Assembly: GCF_008386565.1 (NCBI RefSeq) | Contig: NZ_VUKA01000005.1 | Location: 62,001 to 126,000, forward strand | DNA: 64,000 bases | Direction: 5' to 3' | Origin: Teichococcus oryzae | GTDB lineage: Bacteria > Pseudomonadota > Alphaproteobacteria > Acetobacterales > Acetobacteraceae | Shown here: positions 1 through 8,442 of the stretch, piece after piece | Position numbering within the stretch: position 1 is the stretch's first letter | Layout: every line of letters begins with the position of its first letter | Notes under the pieces: generated by a model | Database searches by the model: none | What the model saw: the letters and a program-made list of their open reading frames with translations, nothing else | What the model was told of the DNA's origin: nothing | Translations under genes and position numbers: made by a program

Positions 1-405
1 CCGGCGCAGATGCTGGTGGACAAGGAAGTGGTGCTGGCGACCGGCTGGAACGGGCGCTTCTTTGAGCTGGCCAAGAAGCAGGCGCCGGTCGGCTCCGATT
101 TCACCCAGGGCTCGTTGAAGAGCAGCTCCTGGGGCATCCCGCGCGGCACGCGCCATGCCTATTGGGGGCAGAAATTCCTCCAAACCATGACCAACCCGCG
201 CCTCCAGGCCATCTACGCCACCGAGCTGTCCTATGCCGGGCTGCATCCCGACACGGTGAACTATGTCGCGGAGGAGCTGCGGCCGCTGCTGCCGACCGCG
301 CCGGCGAATCTGGAAAAGCAGTTCTGGCTGAACACCAGCTGGTGGACCGAGAACGGCCAGAAGGCGCAGGAACGCTGGACGCGCTGGATGCTGCAGCGGG
401 GCTGA
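1..405 (+). CDS. ABC transporter substrate-binding protein, C-terminal part (polyamine/opine type)
   Basis: Reading frame open at the left edge; only the last 134 codons are present. The visible part (ending LPTAPANLEKQFWLNTSWW...LQRG) has the aromatic-rich C-terminal lobe usual for family-1 binding proteins of spermidine/putrescine-like importers, with a stretch like WLNTSWWTENG near the end. It stops only 5 bases before the GTG of the ATPase gene and is followed by two permeases, so it is the periplasmic binding component of this importer. The ligand cannot be told from this fragment; the FAD oxidoreductase at the end of the operon suggests an amine or amino acid. Confidence 0.8.
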   Translation, partial: PAQMLVDKEVVLATGWNGRFFELAKKQAPVGSDFTQGSLKSSSWGIPRGTRHAYWGQKFLQTMTNPRLQAIYATELSYAGLHPDTVNYVAEELRPLLPTAPANLEKQFWLNTSWWTENGQKAQERWTRWMLQRG

Positions 406-410
406 GGCAG

Positions 411-1463
411 GTGCAGCTTTCCGTTCAAGGGATCGTGCGGCGTTTCGGCCCCGTGGCGGCTCTCGGCGGCGTCGATCTCGACGTCGCCGAGGGCGAGTTC
501 CTGACCATTCTCGGGCCCTCGGGCTCAGGCAAGACAACCCTTCTGAAAACCATCGCCGGGTTCGAGATCCCCGATGAAGGCACGGTCCTGGTGGGCGGGG
601 AGGATGTCACACTGGCACCGCCCCGCCGGCGCGATGTCGGGATGGTGTTCCAGAACTACGCGCTGTTTCCCCACATGACCGTGGCGCAGAACATCGCCTT
701 TCCGCTGGAGATGCGCCGCCGCCCGCGCGAGGAGATCACCCGCCGGGTGGAGGAGGCGCTGCGGCTGGTGGAGCTGCAGGCCTTCGGCCAGCGCCTGCCG
801 CGCCAGCTTTCCGGCGGGCAGCAGCAGCGCGTGGCGCTGGCGCGCGCCGTGGTGTTCGGCCCGCGCCTCCTTCTGCTGGACGAGCCCTTCGGCGCGCTGG
901 ACCGCAAGCTGCGTGAATCGCTGCAGCTCGAGGTCCGGCGCCTGCAACGCAACCTGCGCCTGACCACCATCTTCATCACGCATGACCAGGAGGAAGCCCT
1001 GATCATGTCCGACCGCATCGCGGTGATGGACAAGGGGCGCATCGAGCAGGTCGGCTTTCCAGGCGATCTTTATGCCCGGCCGGCGACCCGCTTCGTGGCG
1101 GACTTCCTGGGCGAGTCCAATCTCCTGGAAGGCACCGCGAAGGGCGGCGGCGCCGAGCTTCCCGGCTTTGGCCGGGTTCCGCTGCCTTCCACCCAGCCGG
1201 ACGGGCCGGTCACCCTCCTGCTCCGGCCCGAGGCGCTGCGCCTCGGCGAGGAGGTGGAGGCCCTGCCCTGCCGGGCGCGGGGCACCGTCATCGACACGGT
1301 GTTCCTGGGCCTTTCAGCCAAGCTCCGCCTGCGCCTGGAGGGTGGGCCGGTGGTTCTCGCCCGCATTCCGCTGCGCCCCTCGGCGCCGCCGCCGCCCGCC
1401 GAGGGCGACAGCGTGACGGTCGGCTTCTCCGCGGAGGATGTGCATGTCGTCCCCCGGACATAA
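411..1463 (+). CDS. ABC transporter ATP-binding protein, PotA-like
   Basis: Cytoplasmic ATPase of a spermidine/putrescine-type importer, about 350 residues. Walker A GPSGSGKT (about 35-42), Q-loop FQNYALFPHM (Q81), signature LSGGQ (133-137), Walker B LLLLDEP (153-159) and switch His191 are all intact; the last 80 residues form the TOBE domain typical of PotA/FbpC/CysA proteins. An upstream open frame exists, but homology starts at QLSVQGIVRRFG, so GTG at 411, directly behind a GAGG, is the best start. The gene overlaps the following permease gene by 20 bases, which implies translational coupling within a binding protein-ATPase-permease-permease operon. Confidence 0.93.
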   Translation: MQLSVQGIVRRFGPVAALGGVDLDVAEGEFLTILGPSGSGKTTLLKTIAGFEIPDEGTVLVGGEDVTLAPPRRRDVGMVFQNYALFPHMTVAQNIAFPLEMRRRPREEITRRVEEALRLVELQAFGQRLPRQLSGGQQQRVALARAVVFGPRLLLLDEPFGALDRKLRESLQLEVRRLQRNLRLTTIFITHDQEEALIMSDRIAVMDKGRIEQVGFPGDLYARPATRFVADFLGESNLLEGTAKGGGAELPGFGRVPLPSTQPDGPVTLLLRPEALRLGEEVEALPCRARGTVIDTVFLGLSAKLRLRLEGGPVVLARIPLRPSAPPPPAEGDSVTVGFSAEDVHVVPRT

Positions 1464-2301
1464 CCGCGAGGTCATCGCGCGGCGGCGCGAAAGGGGCCTC
1501 CTGCTCCTGGCCGTGCCCGCGCTGCTGCTGCTGGGCGCCATCTTCGCCTGGCCGGTGCTGCGCCTTCTTTCCATGTCGGTGGAAGGCGGCACGCTGGCGC
1601 ATTTCGAGAAGGCGGCGCTGGACGGGCTTTATGTCAGCGTCCTGCTCGACAGCATGAAGATCGCCCTGATGGTGATGGGGATCTGCCTGGTGCTGGCCTA
1701 TCCGGTCGCGCTCTGGCTTTCGCGCGCGGGCCGCGTCGGCCTGGCGCTCGGCATGTTCGCGCTGCTGCTGCCCTTCTGGACCAGCGTGCTGGTCCGCACC
1801 TATGCCTGGCTCGTGCTGCTCGGCCGCAATGGCGTGATCAACCGCACCCTGCGCGACTGGGGCTGGATCGAGGCGCCGCTGCCGTTGCTGCACAATACCG
1901 CCGGCGTGCTGATCGGCATGGTGCATGTGCTGCTGCCCTACATGGTGCTGCCGATCTATGCCTCGCTGCTGCGCATCGACCCCGATCTGCCGCGCGCCGC
2001 GGAGGGCCTCGGCGCGCCGGCCTGGCGCTCCTTCCTGCGCATCACCCTGCCGCTCTCCCTGCCCGGCGTTTCCGCGGGCTGCGCGCTGGTCTTCGTGCTG
2101 TCCCTCGGCTTCTTCATCACGCCGGCCCTGCTGGGCGGCGGGCATGTGGTGATGGTGTCCATGCTCATCGAGCAGCAGGTGCGGGAATTCCTGGACTGGC
2201 CCTTCGCGGCGGCCCTTTCCACCCTGCTCCTTCTCGCCACCCTGGCCATCTATGCCCTGATCGGCCGCCTGACCCGGGGAGCCCGCCTTGCGACGCAGTA
2301 A
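1444..2301 (+). CDS. ABC transporter permease, PotB-like
   Basis: Inner-membrane permease of about 285 residues with six predicted membrane segments and the cytoplasmic EAA-type loop (EGLGAPAWRSFLRITLPLSLPG) that docks onto the ATPase. An ATG at 1438 abuts a GGAGG (1433-1437), so the ATG at 1444, six bases after it, is preferred. It starts inside the end of the ATPase gene and overlaps the next permease by 14 bases. With the following gene it should form the heterodimeric channel of the polyamine/opine-type importer. Confidence 0.9.
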   Translation: MSSPGHNREVIARRRERGLLLLAVPALLLLGAIFAWPVLRLLSMSVEGGTLAHFEKAALDGLYVSVLLDSMKIALMVMGICLVLAYPVALWLSRAGRVGLALGMFALLLPFWTSVLVRTYAWLVLLGRNGVINRTLRDWGWIEAPLPLLHNTAGVLIGMVHVLLPYMVLPIYASLLRIDPDLPRAAEGLGAPAWRSFLRITLPLSLPGVSAGCALVFVLSLGFFITPALLGGGHVVMVSMLIEQQVREFLDWPFAAALSTLLLLATLAIYALIGRLTRGARLATQ

Positions 2302-3109
2302 ACAGCGCTCCCAGCAGCGCTCCACCGGGAAGCTGTTGCTCGGGATCTTCGCGGCGGCGGTTTTCGCCTTTCTGCTGCTGCCGCTCCTGGTGGTGTTCCC
2401 GATCTCCTTTTCATCGGCCTCCTACCTCCAGTTCCCGCCGCCCGGCTATTCCTTGCAATGGTACCAGCGCTACCTGGACGACCCGAGCTGGATCGAGGCG
2501 ACGATCCGCAGCGTGCAGGCGGCCACGCTCTGCACCGTGCTCGCCATGGGGCTGGGCGTGCCGCTGTCCTTCTTCCTGGTCCGTTCCCGCCTCCCCGGCA
2601 TCCGCCTGCTGGACCGGCTGACGGCGGCGCCCATCATCGTGCCGACCATCATCATCTCCATCGCGCTTTACGGCGTGTTCTCGCGCCTGCAGCTGATCGG
2701 GGAATGGTATGGCGTCGCCATCGCCCACACCGTGCTGGCGCTGCCCTTCGTTGTCATCCTGGTCAGCGCCAGCCTGCGCAGCTTCGACGAGGCGCAGGAA
2801 CAGGCCGCGGCGGGGCTGGGGGCCTCCTGGCCCTGGATCATCTGGCGCGTCACCCTGCCGCAGCTGCGCCCCAGCCTGGTTTCGGCCGCCTTCCTGTCCT
2901 TCATCAGCTCCTTCGACGAGCTGGTGCTGGCGATGTTCCTGTCCGGCACGTCGATGACGCTGCCGAAGAAGATGTTCGACAACATCCTGATGGAGATCGA
3001 CCCGACCATCGCCGCGGTGTCGGTTCTCCAGATCCTGCTGGTCAGCGTCGCGCTGGGCCTGACCACCTTGTTCGGCCGTGGCGCGCTCACCACGACCATC
3101 ACGCGCTGA
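2288..3109 (+). CDS. ABC transporter permease, PotC-like
   Basis: Second permease, 273 residues, TTG start at 2288 behind GGGGAG (about 2277-2282). It opens with a basic cytoplasmic tail (RRSKQRSQQRSTGK) then six hydrophobic segments; the coupling loop is EQAAAGLGASWPWIIWRVTLPQLRP. The C-terminal part (SFISSFDELVLAMFLSG) is characteristic of PotC/YdcV-type subunits. It completes the importer whose binding protein begins left of the window. Eight bases separate it from the oxidoreductase gene. Confidence 0.9.
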   Translation: MRRSKQRSQQRSTGKLLLGIFAAAVFAFLLLPLLVVFPISFSSASYLQFPPPGYSLQWYQRYLDDPSWIEATIRSVQAATLCTVLAMGLGVPLSFFLVRSRLPGIRLLDRLTAAPIIVPTIIISIALYGVFSRLQLIGEWYGVAIAHTVLALPFVVILVSASLRSFDEAQEQAAAGLGASWPWIIWRVTLPQLRPSLVSAAFLSFISSFDELVLAMFLSGTSMTLPKKMFDNILMEIDPTIAAVSVLQILLVSVALGLTTLFGRGALTTTITR

Positions 3110-3117
3110 GGTAAGCC

Positions 3118-4449
3118 ATGGACACATCCATCTTCCATCCCGAGTTCAAGGCCCGCCCCTTCTGGTGGGAAGCGATCGACATGGGCGGGGACGATCCTCC
3201 GGCAGAGCTTCCCGCCAAGGCCGACATCGTCATCGTCGGCGGGGGGCTGACCGGGCTGAACTGCGCGATCGAACTCGGCCGTGGCGGCGCCCATGCCGTG
3301 GTGCTGGATGCCGAGCCGCTCGGCTATGGCGCCTCGACCCGCAATGGCGGCGGCGTTTCGGGCGGCAACAATGTCGGCAAGGGGCTGTCAGGGGCGAAGG
3401 GCCGGCAAAGCCCGGAGGAAATGCGGGACTGGCTGCGCGCCATCATGGGCGATGCCTCGGAAGGGCTCGCGCATATCGAGGCCCTGGTCCAGCGCGAAGG
3501 GATCAACTGCCATTACGAGCGCACCGGCCGCTTCGTGGGCGCCTGGACGCCGAAGCATTATGACGGTATGGCCGCGAAGATCGACGCCCTGAACGAATTC
3601 GCGGATGCCGATGCCTCCATGCTGCCGCGCGAGCGGCAAAGGGAGGAGATCGCCTCCGACTATTACTACGGCGGCATGGTGGTGAATCGGACGGGAAAGA
3701 TCCATCCGGCGCTGTATCACCGTGGTCTCATGCAGGCGGCGCGGCGCCATGGCGCGACGCTGCTCGGGCGCACCAAGGCGGGCGCGCTGACCCGCGTCGG
3801 GGAAGGCTGGCGGGTGGAAACCTCGCGCGGGCCGATCCTGGCGCGGGAGGTGGTGATCGCCACCAATGGCTATACCGGGTCCCTGACGCCGGATCTGCGC
3901 CGCCGCCTGATCCCCGTCGCCTCCCACATCATCGCCACGGAGGAGATCGACCCGGAGCTGGCGCGCAGCCTGATCCCCAAGGCCCGCACCCTGGCCGACA
4001 GCCGCCGCATCCTTTGCTATTACCGGCTTTCCCACGACAACCGGCGGGTGGTCTTCGGCGGCCGCGCCCGCTTCACCCAGGTCACGCCCGAGGTTTCGGC
4101 GCCGATCCTGCACGAGATGATGCTGGCGCGCTGGCCGCAGCTGAAGGGCACGCGCATCACCCATGCCTGGACCGGCAATGTGGCCTTCGCCTTCGACTAC
4201 CTGCCGCATATGGGCGTGACGCCGAAGGGCCTGCACTACGCCATGGCCTGCAACGGCGCGGGCGTCGCGATGCTGTCCTATCTGGGGGCGGAGCTCGGGA
4301 AGAAGCTGCTCGGGAAAAGCAACCGCATGCCGGTGTTCGACGGGCGGGACTTCCCCACCCGTCCCCTCTACACCGGGCATCCCTGGATGCTTCCCATGGT
4401 GGGGAACTGGTACCGCTTCCGGGACTGGCTGGACCGGCGCGCGGCCTAG
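3118..4449 (+). CDS. FAD-dependent amine/amino-acid oxidoreductase (DAO family, PuuB-like)
   Basis: 443-residue flavoprotein. The Rossmann motif GGGLTG (41-46) sits in a beta-alpha-beta unit (ADIVIVGGGLTGLNCAIELG), followed by the glycine-rich STRNGGGVSGG stretch typical of DAO-family oxidases such as gamma-glutamylputrescine oxidase. The C-terminal ...CNGAGVAMLSYLG segment is the second flavin-contact motif of this family. No signal peptide, so cytoplasmic. It is the last gene of the PotABC-like importer operon (8-base gap), so it probably oxidises the imported amine or N-substituted amino acid. The exact substrate is not predictable. A strong hairpin follows at once. Confidence 0.88.
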   Translation: MDTSIFHPEFKARPFWWEAIDMGGDDPPAELPAKADIVIVGGGLTGLNCAIELGRGGAHAVVLDAEPLGYGASTRNGGGVSGGNNVGKGLSGAKGRQSPEEMRDWLRAIMGDASEGLAHIEALVQREGINCHYERTGRFVGAWTPKHYDGMAAKIDALNEFADADASMLPRERQREEIASDYYYGGMVVNRTGKIHPALYHRGLMQAARRHGATLLGRTKAGALTRVGEGWRVETSRGPILAREVVIATNGYTGSLTPDLRRRLIPVASHIIATEEIDPELARSLIPKARTLADSRRILCYYRLSHDNRRVVFGGRARFTQVTPEVSAPILHEMMLARWPQLKGTRITHAWTGNVAFAFDYLPHMGVTPKGLHYAMACNGAGVAMLSYLGAELGKKLLGKSNRMPVFDGRDFPTRPLYTGHPWMLPMVGNWYRFRDWLDRRAA

Positions 4450-4459
4450 AGCATCTTCA

Positions 4460-4487
4460 CCCGATCAGGCGATCCCGCCTGATCGGG
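4460..4487. terminator. 12-bp perfect hairpin after the importer/oxidoreductase operon; possible dispersed repeat
   Basis: CCCGATCAGGCG and CGCCTGATCGGG form a perfect 12-bp stem around the tetraloop ATCC, 10 bases after the stop of the oxidoreductase and before the convergent end of the GntR gene. There is no clean T-run (ATCTGCTTTAG follows). The flanks TAGAGCATC and GATCTGCTTTAG extend the symmetry imperfectly, which is the look of a REP-type intergenic element. It could serve as a terminator in both directions. Confidence 0.6.
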
Positions 4488-4575
4488 ATCTGCTTTAGCG
4501 TCCCCGTTCGGGATCGGGACGCCGCGGAGCGGAGCCCGACCGCGCGGGATACGGGATGGCAGCGCCGTGGGCCCC

Positions 4576-5328
4576 TCAGCCCAACGTCAGCTTGGCCCGC
4601 GCTCGCGGTGCCTTGCCGAGGCTGGGCAGGATGTTCGCGGGCGGGTCGCCCTGGAACCGCATCTCCCGAAGCAGCACGCGCGTCGCGTCGTTGATCTCGG
4701 CCTCCAGCTCGCGGGCGGCGACGGCGGCGTCGCCCTTGCGCAGCGCTTCCAGCAGCGGGCCGTGGCGATGCGCCTTGTCCCCGGGCTGGCTCATCAGCAC
4801 CCAGCGGGCTTCCCAGAACAGGGGGCCGCGCCGCAGCCACAGCGCCTCGATCATGCCGAGCAGCATCGGCGCATCGGCCTGCCGGTACAGGGTGAACAGG
4901 AATTCCCGGTCCACCCGCAGAAGCTGCTCCGGCTTGCCCGCGGCCCGCGCGGCGTCATGCTCGGCCAGCAGCCCTTCCAGCGTCCGCAGGGTGGCGGCAT
5001 CGAGCCGCGGCGCCGCCAGGCGGGTGGCCAGCGGCTCCAGCGTCGCGCGGATGGTGCTGAGCTCCAGAAAGGCCGGGCGCGTCAGGCGCGGCACGATGGC
5101 GGTGCCGGAGGGCAGCACATCCACCGCCTGCTCGATCGCCAGCCGGCGCAGCGCGGTGCGCGCCGGCATCGGGCTGGTGCCCAGCGCCTCGGCGATGCGG
5201 CGGATGGAAAGCTTGTCGCCGGGCGCGAACACCCCGGCCACCAGGGCCTGCCGCAGCCGGCGGTAAGCCTGCTCCTCCAGGGGAAGGTCGGCAAAAGGCA
5301 GCGCTTCCGGTGTCATCGTCATTGTCAT
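4576..5328 (-). CDS. GntR-family transcriptional regulator (FCD subfamily)
   Basis: About 250 residues. N-terminal winged helix-turn-helix (AYRRLRQALVAGVFAPGDKLSIRRIAEALGTSPMPARTALRRL) followed by an all-helical FCD ligand domain with RATLEPLATRLAA and the late His (HRHGPLLEAL) that usually helps bind metal or a carboxylate ligand. The first ATG in frame is at 5355, but none of the candidate starts has a clear SD and a palindrome TGTGATCACA lies at 5340-5349, so the ATG at 5328 is chosen. Divergent from the binding protein/hydrolase/BKACE operon, which it probably controls in response to a small acid. Confidence 0.85.
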   Translation of the reverse strand: MTMTMTPEALPFADLPLEEQAYRRLRQALVAGVFAPGDKLSIRRIAEALGTSPMPARTALRRLAIEQAVDVLPSGTAIVPRLTRPAFLELSTIRATLEPLATRLAAPRLDAATLRTLEGLLAEHDAARAAGKPEQLLRVDREFLFTLYRQADAPMLLGMIEALWLRRGPLFWEARWVLMSQPGDKAHRHGPLLEALRKGDAAVAARELEAEINDATRVLLREMRFQGDPPANILPSLGKAPRARAKLTLG

Positions 5329-5339
5329 GCCAGTATTTT

Positions 5340-5349
5340 TGTGATCACA
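5340..5349. promoter_or_regulatory. Palindrome TGTGATCACA, candidate GntR operator
   Basis: Perfect 10-bp palindrome in a short AT-rich stretch immediately upstream of the preferred gntR start. GntR-family operators follow the pattern GT-N(x)-AC, which this fits. It lies in the shared region between the regulator and the divergent operon at 5688, so autoregulation is plausible. A CRP site would need a 6-base spacer, which is absent. Confidence 0.35.
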
Positions 5350-5687
5350 TTTCATTTAGAATTTAGATGTCGATAGCTTTCCGACTGCCGACACATACCG
5401 CGAGGTAGAACGCATGGCACCCCCACCTGTTCCCGCCCGCGCTTCGGCGCCGGCCATCCCGGCGGAGAGGCCAGGGGCCGCTTCGCCGATGCGGGTGCCG
5501 GGATCATGGAACGAGCCGCGCCGCTCCTCATGACGGCCGGGCTGAAGGCCTGATCCGCGCCCGCCCCGGCATCACGCCCGGCGCGGGCGCGGATGACCCC
5601 GGGGAAGACCAAGAAAGCGTGGCGCGGCCCCGCGCGAGCGGCGGGGAACCGGCCGCGGCACAACAATCCAGGAACTGGAGACTGCAG
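5350..5687. other. Divergent intergenic region, gntR / binding-protein operon
   Basis: About 340 bases with no convincing gene. The part next to gntR (5328-5380) is AT-rich for this genome and is the likely site of the divergent promoters. The rest is GC-rich; open frames here are extensions or shadows of the flanking genes. The only clear regulatory sign at 5688 is GGAG (5677-5680) before the ATG. Confidence 0.5.
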
Positions 5688-7277
5688 ATGCATCGCCGTC
5701 GTTTCATCGCCACATCGGCCGGCTTGGTCGCCGCCGCGGCTGCCCCGCCCATGCGCGCGCGCGCGGCCGATGCCAGGGTCATGCGCTTCGTGCCGCAGGC
5801 TAACCTGACGTCGCTGGACCCGATCTGGACCACGGCGGCGGTCACCAGCAACCATGGCTATTATGTCTTCGACACGCTCTACGGCCTGGACAACGACCTG
5901 CGCGTGCAGCCGCAGATGGCCGAGGGGCATACCGTCTCGGATGACGGGCTGGTCTGGCAGATCCGCCTGCGTGAGGGCCTTCGCTGGCATGATGGCGAGA
6001 AGGTGCTGGCGCGCGACTGCGCCGCCAGCCTGGCGCGGTGGAGCAAGCGGGACACCTTCGGCCAGTCCCTCGCCGCGCGCGTCGAGGAATGGGGGGCGGC
6101 GGATGACCGCACCATCCGCATCCGCCTGAACAAGCCCTTCCCCCTGATGCTGGCCGCCCTGGCCAAGACCTCCTCCCACACGCCGTTCATGATGCCGGAA
6201 CGGCTCGCCGCGACCGACCCGTTCAAGCAGGTCACCGAGATGGTGGGGTCCGGCCCGTACCGCTTCCTGGCCGATGAATACGTGTCCGGCAGCCGCGCCG
6301 CTTATGCCAAGTTCGCCGCCTACGTGCCCCGGCAGGAAGCGGCGGAGCGGACCGCCGGCGGAAAGGTGGCGCATTTCGACCGCATCGAATGGCACATCAT
6401 CCCGGATGCCGCGACCGCCGCCGGCGCCCTGCAGACCGGCGAGGTCGATTGGTGGGACCAGATCCATCCCGATCTCGCTCCGGTGCTGCAAAGGAACCGC
6501 GACGTGAAGATCGCGGTCAACGATCCCGCCGGCTATATCGGCACGCTGCGCTTCAACTGCCTGCACGCGCCCTTCAACAAGGCGGCCATCCGCCACGCCA
6601 TCCTCCACGCCGCCAGCCAGGAAGACTACATGCGCGCGGTGACGGCCAATGAGGAGGAGCTGTTCCGCACCTGTTATTCCGTCTGGCCCTGCGGCACGCC
6701 CTATGCCAACGAGACGGGCGCGGAACCGCTGAAGGGCAAGCGCGACCTGGAGCGCGCCCGGAAGATGCTGAACGACGCCGGCTACAATGGCGAGCGCGTC
6801 GTCATCATCAACCCGTCCGACATGCCGAGCATGTCGCCCTTCGGCCTGGTGACGGCGGATCTGCTGAAGCGCCTCGGCATGAATGTGGAGCTGGTGGAAA
6901 CCGACTGGGGCTCCGTCGTGCAGCGGCGTGGCAGCCGGGCGCCGGTGGATCAGGGCGGCTGGAGCATCTTCCACACCTGGTGGCCATCCCTGACCGTCTA
7001 CACCCCCGCGGTCAATCCCACCCTGCGCGGCCAGGGCGAGCGCGGCTGGTTCGGCTGGTACGAGAATGCGCGGGTCGAGGCGCTGGCGGCGGAATGGCTG
7101 GATGCGCCGGATGATGCGTCACGCGCCGCCATCGCCGAGAAGATCCAGGTCGAATCCTTCAAGGAAGCCCCGATCGTGCCCCTCGGCCAGTTCTTCATGC
7201 GGACGGCCTATCGTGCCAACCTTACCGGGTTCCTCCAGGGCGCGGCGCCCTATCCCTGGAATGTGCGCCGCGCCTGA
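5688..7277 (+). CDS. ABC transporter substrate-binding protein, family 5 (peptide/nickel type), orphan
   Basis: 529 residues. Tat-type signal HRRRFIATSAGLVAAAAAPP with an Ala-rich h-region and ARAADA cleavage zone, then the SBP_bac_5 fold (LTSLDPIWTTAAVTSNHGYYVFDTLYG; GMxxxWQIRLREGLRWHDGE). ATG at 5688 follows GGAG by seven bases; an in-frame extension upstream has no signal-peptide logic. No permease or ATPase is adjacent: the next genes are a hydrolase and a BKACE enzyme. It is a clear paralogue of the binding protein at 13345-14934 (same length, long identical blocks) and more distantly of that at 40209-41792, so it may share the Dpp-like permease encoded at 36411-40205. Confidence 0.9.
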   Translation: MHRRRFIATSAGLVAAAAAPPMRARAADARVMRFVPQANLTSLDPIWTTAAVTSNHGYYVFDTLYGLDNDLRVQPQMAEGHTVSDDGLVWQIRLREGLRWHDGEKVLARDCAASLARWSKRDTFGQSLAARVEEWGAADDRTIRIRLNKPFPLMLAALAKTSSHTPFMMPERLAATDPFKQVTEMVGSGPYRFLADEYVSGSRAAYAKFAAYVPRQEAAERTAGGKVAHFDRIEWHIIPDAATAAGALQTGEVDWWDQIHPDLAPVLQRNRDVKIAVNDPAGYIGTLRFNCLHAPFNKAAIRHAILHAASQEDYMRAVTANEEELFRTCYSVWPCGTPYANETGAEPLKGKRDLERARKMLNDAGYNGERVVIINPSDMPSMSPFGLVTADLLKRLGMNVELVETDWGSVVQRRGSRAPVDQGGWSIFHTWWPSLTVYTPAVNPTLRGQGERGWFGWYENARVEALAAEWLDAPDDASRAAIAEKIQVESFKEAPIVPLGQFFMRTAYRANLTGFLQGAAPYPWNVRRA

Positions 7278-7315
7278 GCCGACCAACAACACGCCATAAA
7301 GCAAGGGAAACCGAC

Positions 7316-8365
7316 ATGACGAGGCTGACGCGCGACCAGATGCGGGGCAAGGCGCAGACGGTGCTGGGCCTGATCGACCCGGCCGAGCTGGGCTCCACCC
7401 TGATGCATGAGCACCTGATCTGGAACATCACGCCGCCGCCGCAGCGGAGCAACCCGCCGCCGCCCTCCGAGCTGGACCTGCAGCAATGGTGGAATCTGGC
7501 GACCTCCGAGATCAAGGTCGAAAGCAACACCACGCAGCTCGATGTCGGCGTCGCCACCCGCGCCGCCGCCGAGGTGGTGCAGAAGGGCGGCCGCACCATC
7601 GTGGAGCTGACCATCGGCGGCCTGATGCCCGACCCCAACGGCCTGGCGCAGGTTTCGCGCGACAGCGGCGCGCAGATCGTGATGGGCTCCGGCCATTACG
7701 TGCATGACTACCAGGACCCGGCCAATGCAAACCGGAGCCTGGAGGAGCTGGCGCAGGAGATGGTGGATCAGATCCAGCTCGGCGCCTGGGGCACGGATGT
7801 GCGCGCCGGGCTGTTGGGCGAGATCGGCTGCCAGTGGCCCTGGACGGACCTCGAGAAAAAGATGCTGCACGCCGCCTGCCTGGCGCAGCAGGAAACCGGC
7901 GCGGCGCTGACCATCCACCCGGCGCGGCACCAGGACCATCCCTGGATGCTGGTGGAGTTCCTGCGCGCGCATGGCGCCGACCTGTCCCGCACCATCATCG
8001 ACCATATCGACCGCACCATCTTCGACGATGACCGGCTGTTCCGGCTGGCCGATGCGGGCGTGGTGCTGGAATGGGACCTGTTCGGGCAGGAAAGCTGCTA
8101 CTACGCCCCCAATATCGACATCGACATGCCGAATGACGCGCAGCGGCTGCGCGACATCCGCAAGCTCATCGAGCGCGGGCATGGCGACCAGATCGTGATC
8201 AGCCAGGACATCTGCCACACCGCGCACATGACGGAATTCGGCGGCTGGGGCTATGCGCATATCTACAAGAAGGTGCTGCCCCTCGCCCGCCGCCGCGGCT
8301 TCACCGAGGCGGAGCTGAACAAGATCATGGTCGAAACGCCGCGCCGGCTGCTGACCTTCATCTGA
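7316..8365 (+). CDS. Phosphotriesterase-family metal-dependent hydrolase (lactonase-like)
   Basis: 349 residues, TIM-barrel amidohydrolase of the PTE family. Metal ligands can be placed: HEH (31 and 33) after strand 1, bridging Glu in GEIG (169) in place of the carbamylated Lys of true PTE, then His201, His230 and Asp298 (ISQDIC). The Glu bridge is the pattern of PTE homology proteins and lactonase-like members, not organophosphate hydrolases. Cytoplasmic. It lies 38 bases after an orphan binding protein and 77 before a BKACE gene, which suggests hydrolysis of an imported ester or lactone whose product is a beta-keto or hydroxy acid. Substrate unknown. Confidence 0.85.
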   Translation: MTRLTRDQMRGKAQTVLGLIDPAELGSTLMHEHLIWNITPPPQRSNPPPPSELDLQQWWNLATSEIKVESNTTQLDVGVATRAAAEVVQKGGRTIVELTIGGLMPDPNGLAQVSRDSGAQIVMGSGHYVHDYQDPANANRSLEELAQEMVDQIQLGAWGTDVRAGLLGEIGCQWPWTDLEKKMLHAACLAQQETGAALTIHPARHQDHPWMLVEFLRAHGADLSRTIIDHIDRTIFDDDRLFRLADAGVVLEWDLFGQESCYYAPNIDIDMPNDAQRLRDIRKLIERGHGDQIVISQDICHTAHMTEFGGWGYAHIYKKVLPLARRRGFTEAELNKIMVETPRRLLTFI

Positions 8366-8442
8366 CACAACCGATGCGGGGCATGGGGAGGGAAAATGTT
8401 CCTTCCCCTGCCCTCGCCAACGCGAATCCTGCGGGAAGCCCC

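Noticed and set aside
5340..5349. TGTGATCACA as a CRP site
   Set aside because: The half-sites match but CRP needs a 6-base spacer; a GntR-type operator is more likely.
5352..6974. Minus-strand open frame of 540 codons
   Set aside because: Antisense to the family-5 binding protein, which has a signal peptide and full domain; composition is typical of shadow frames.
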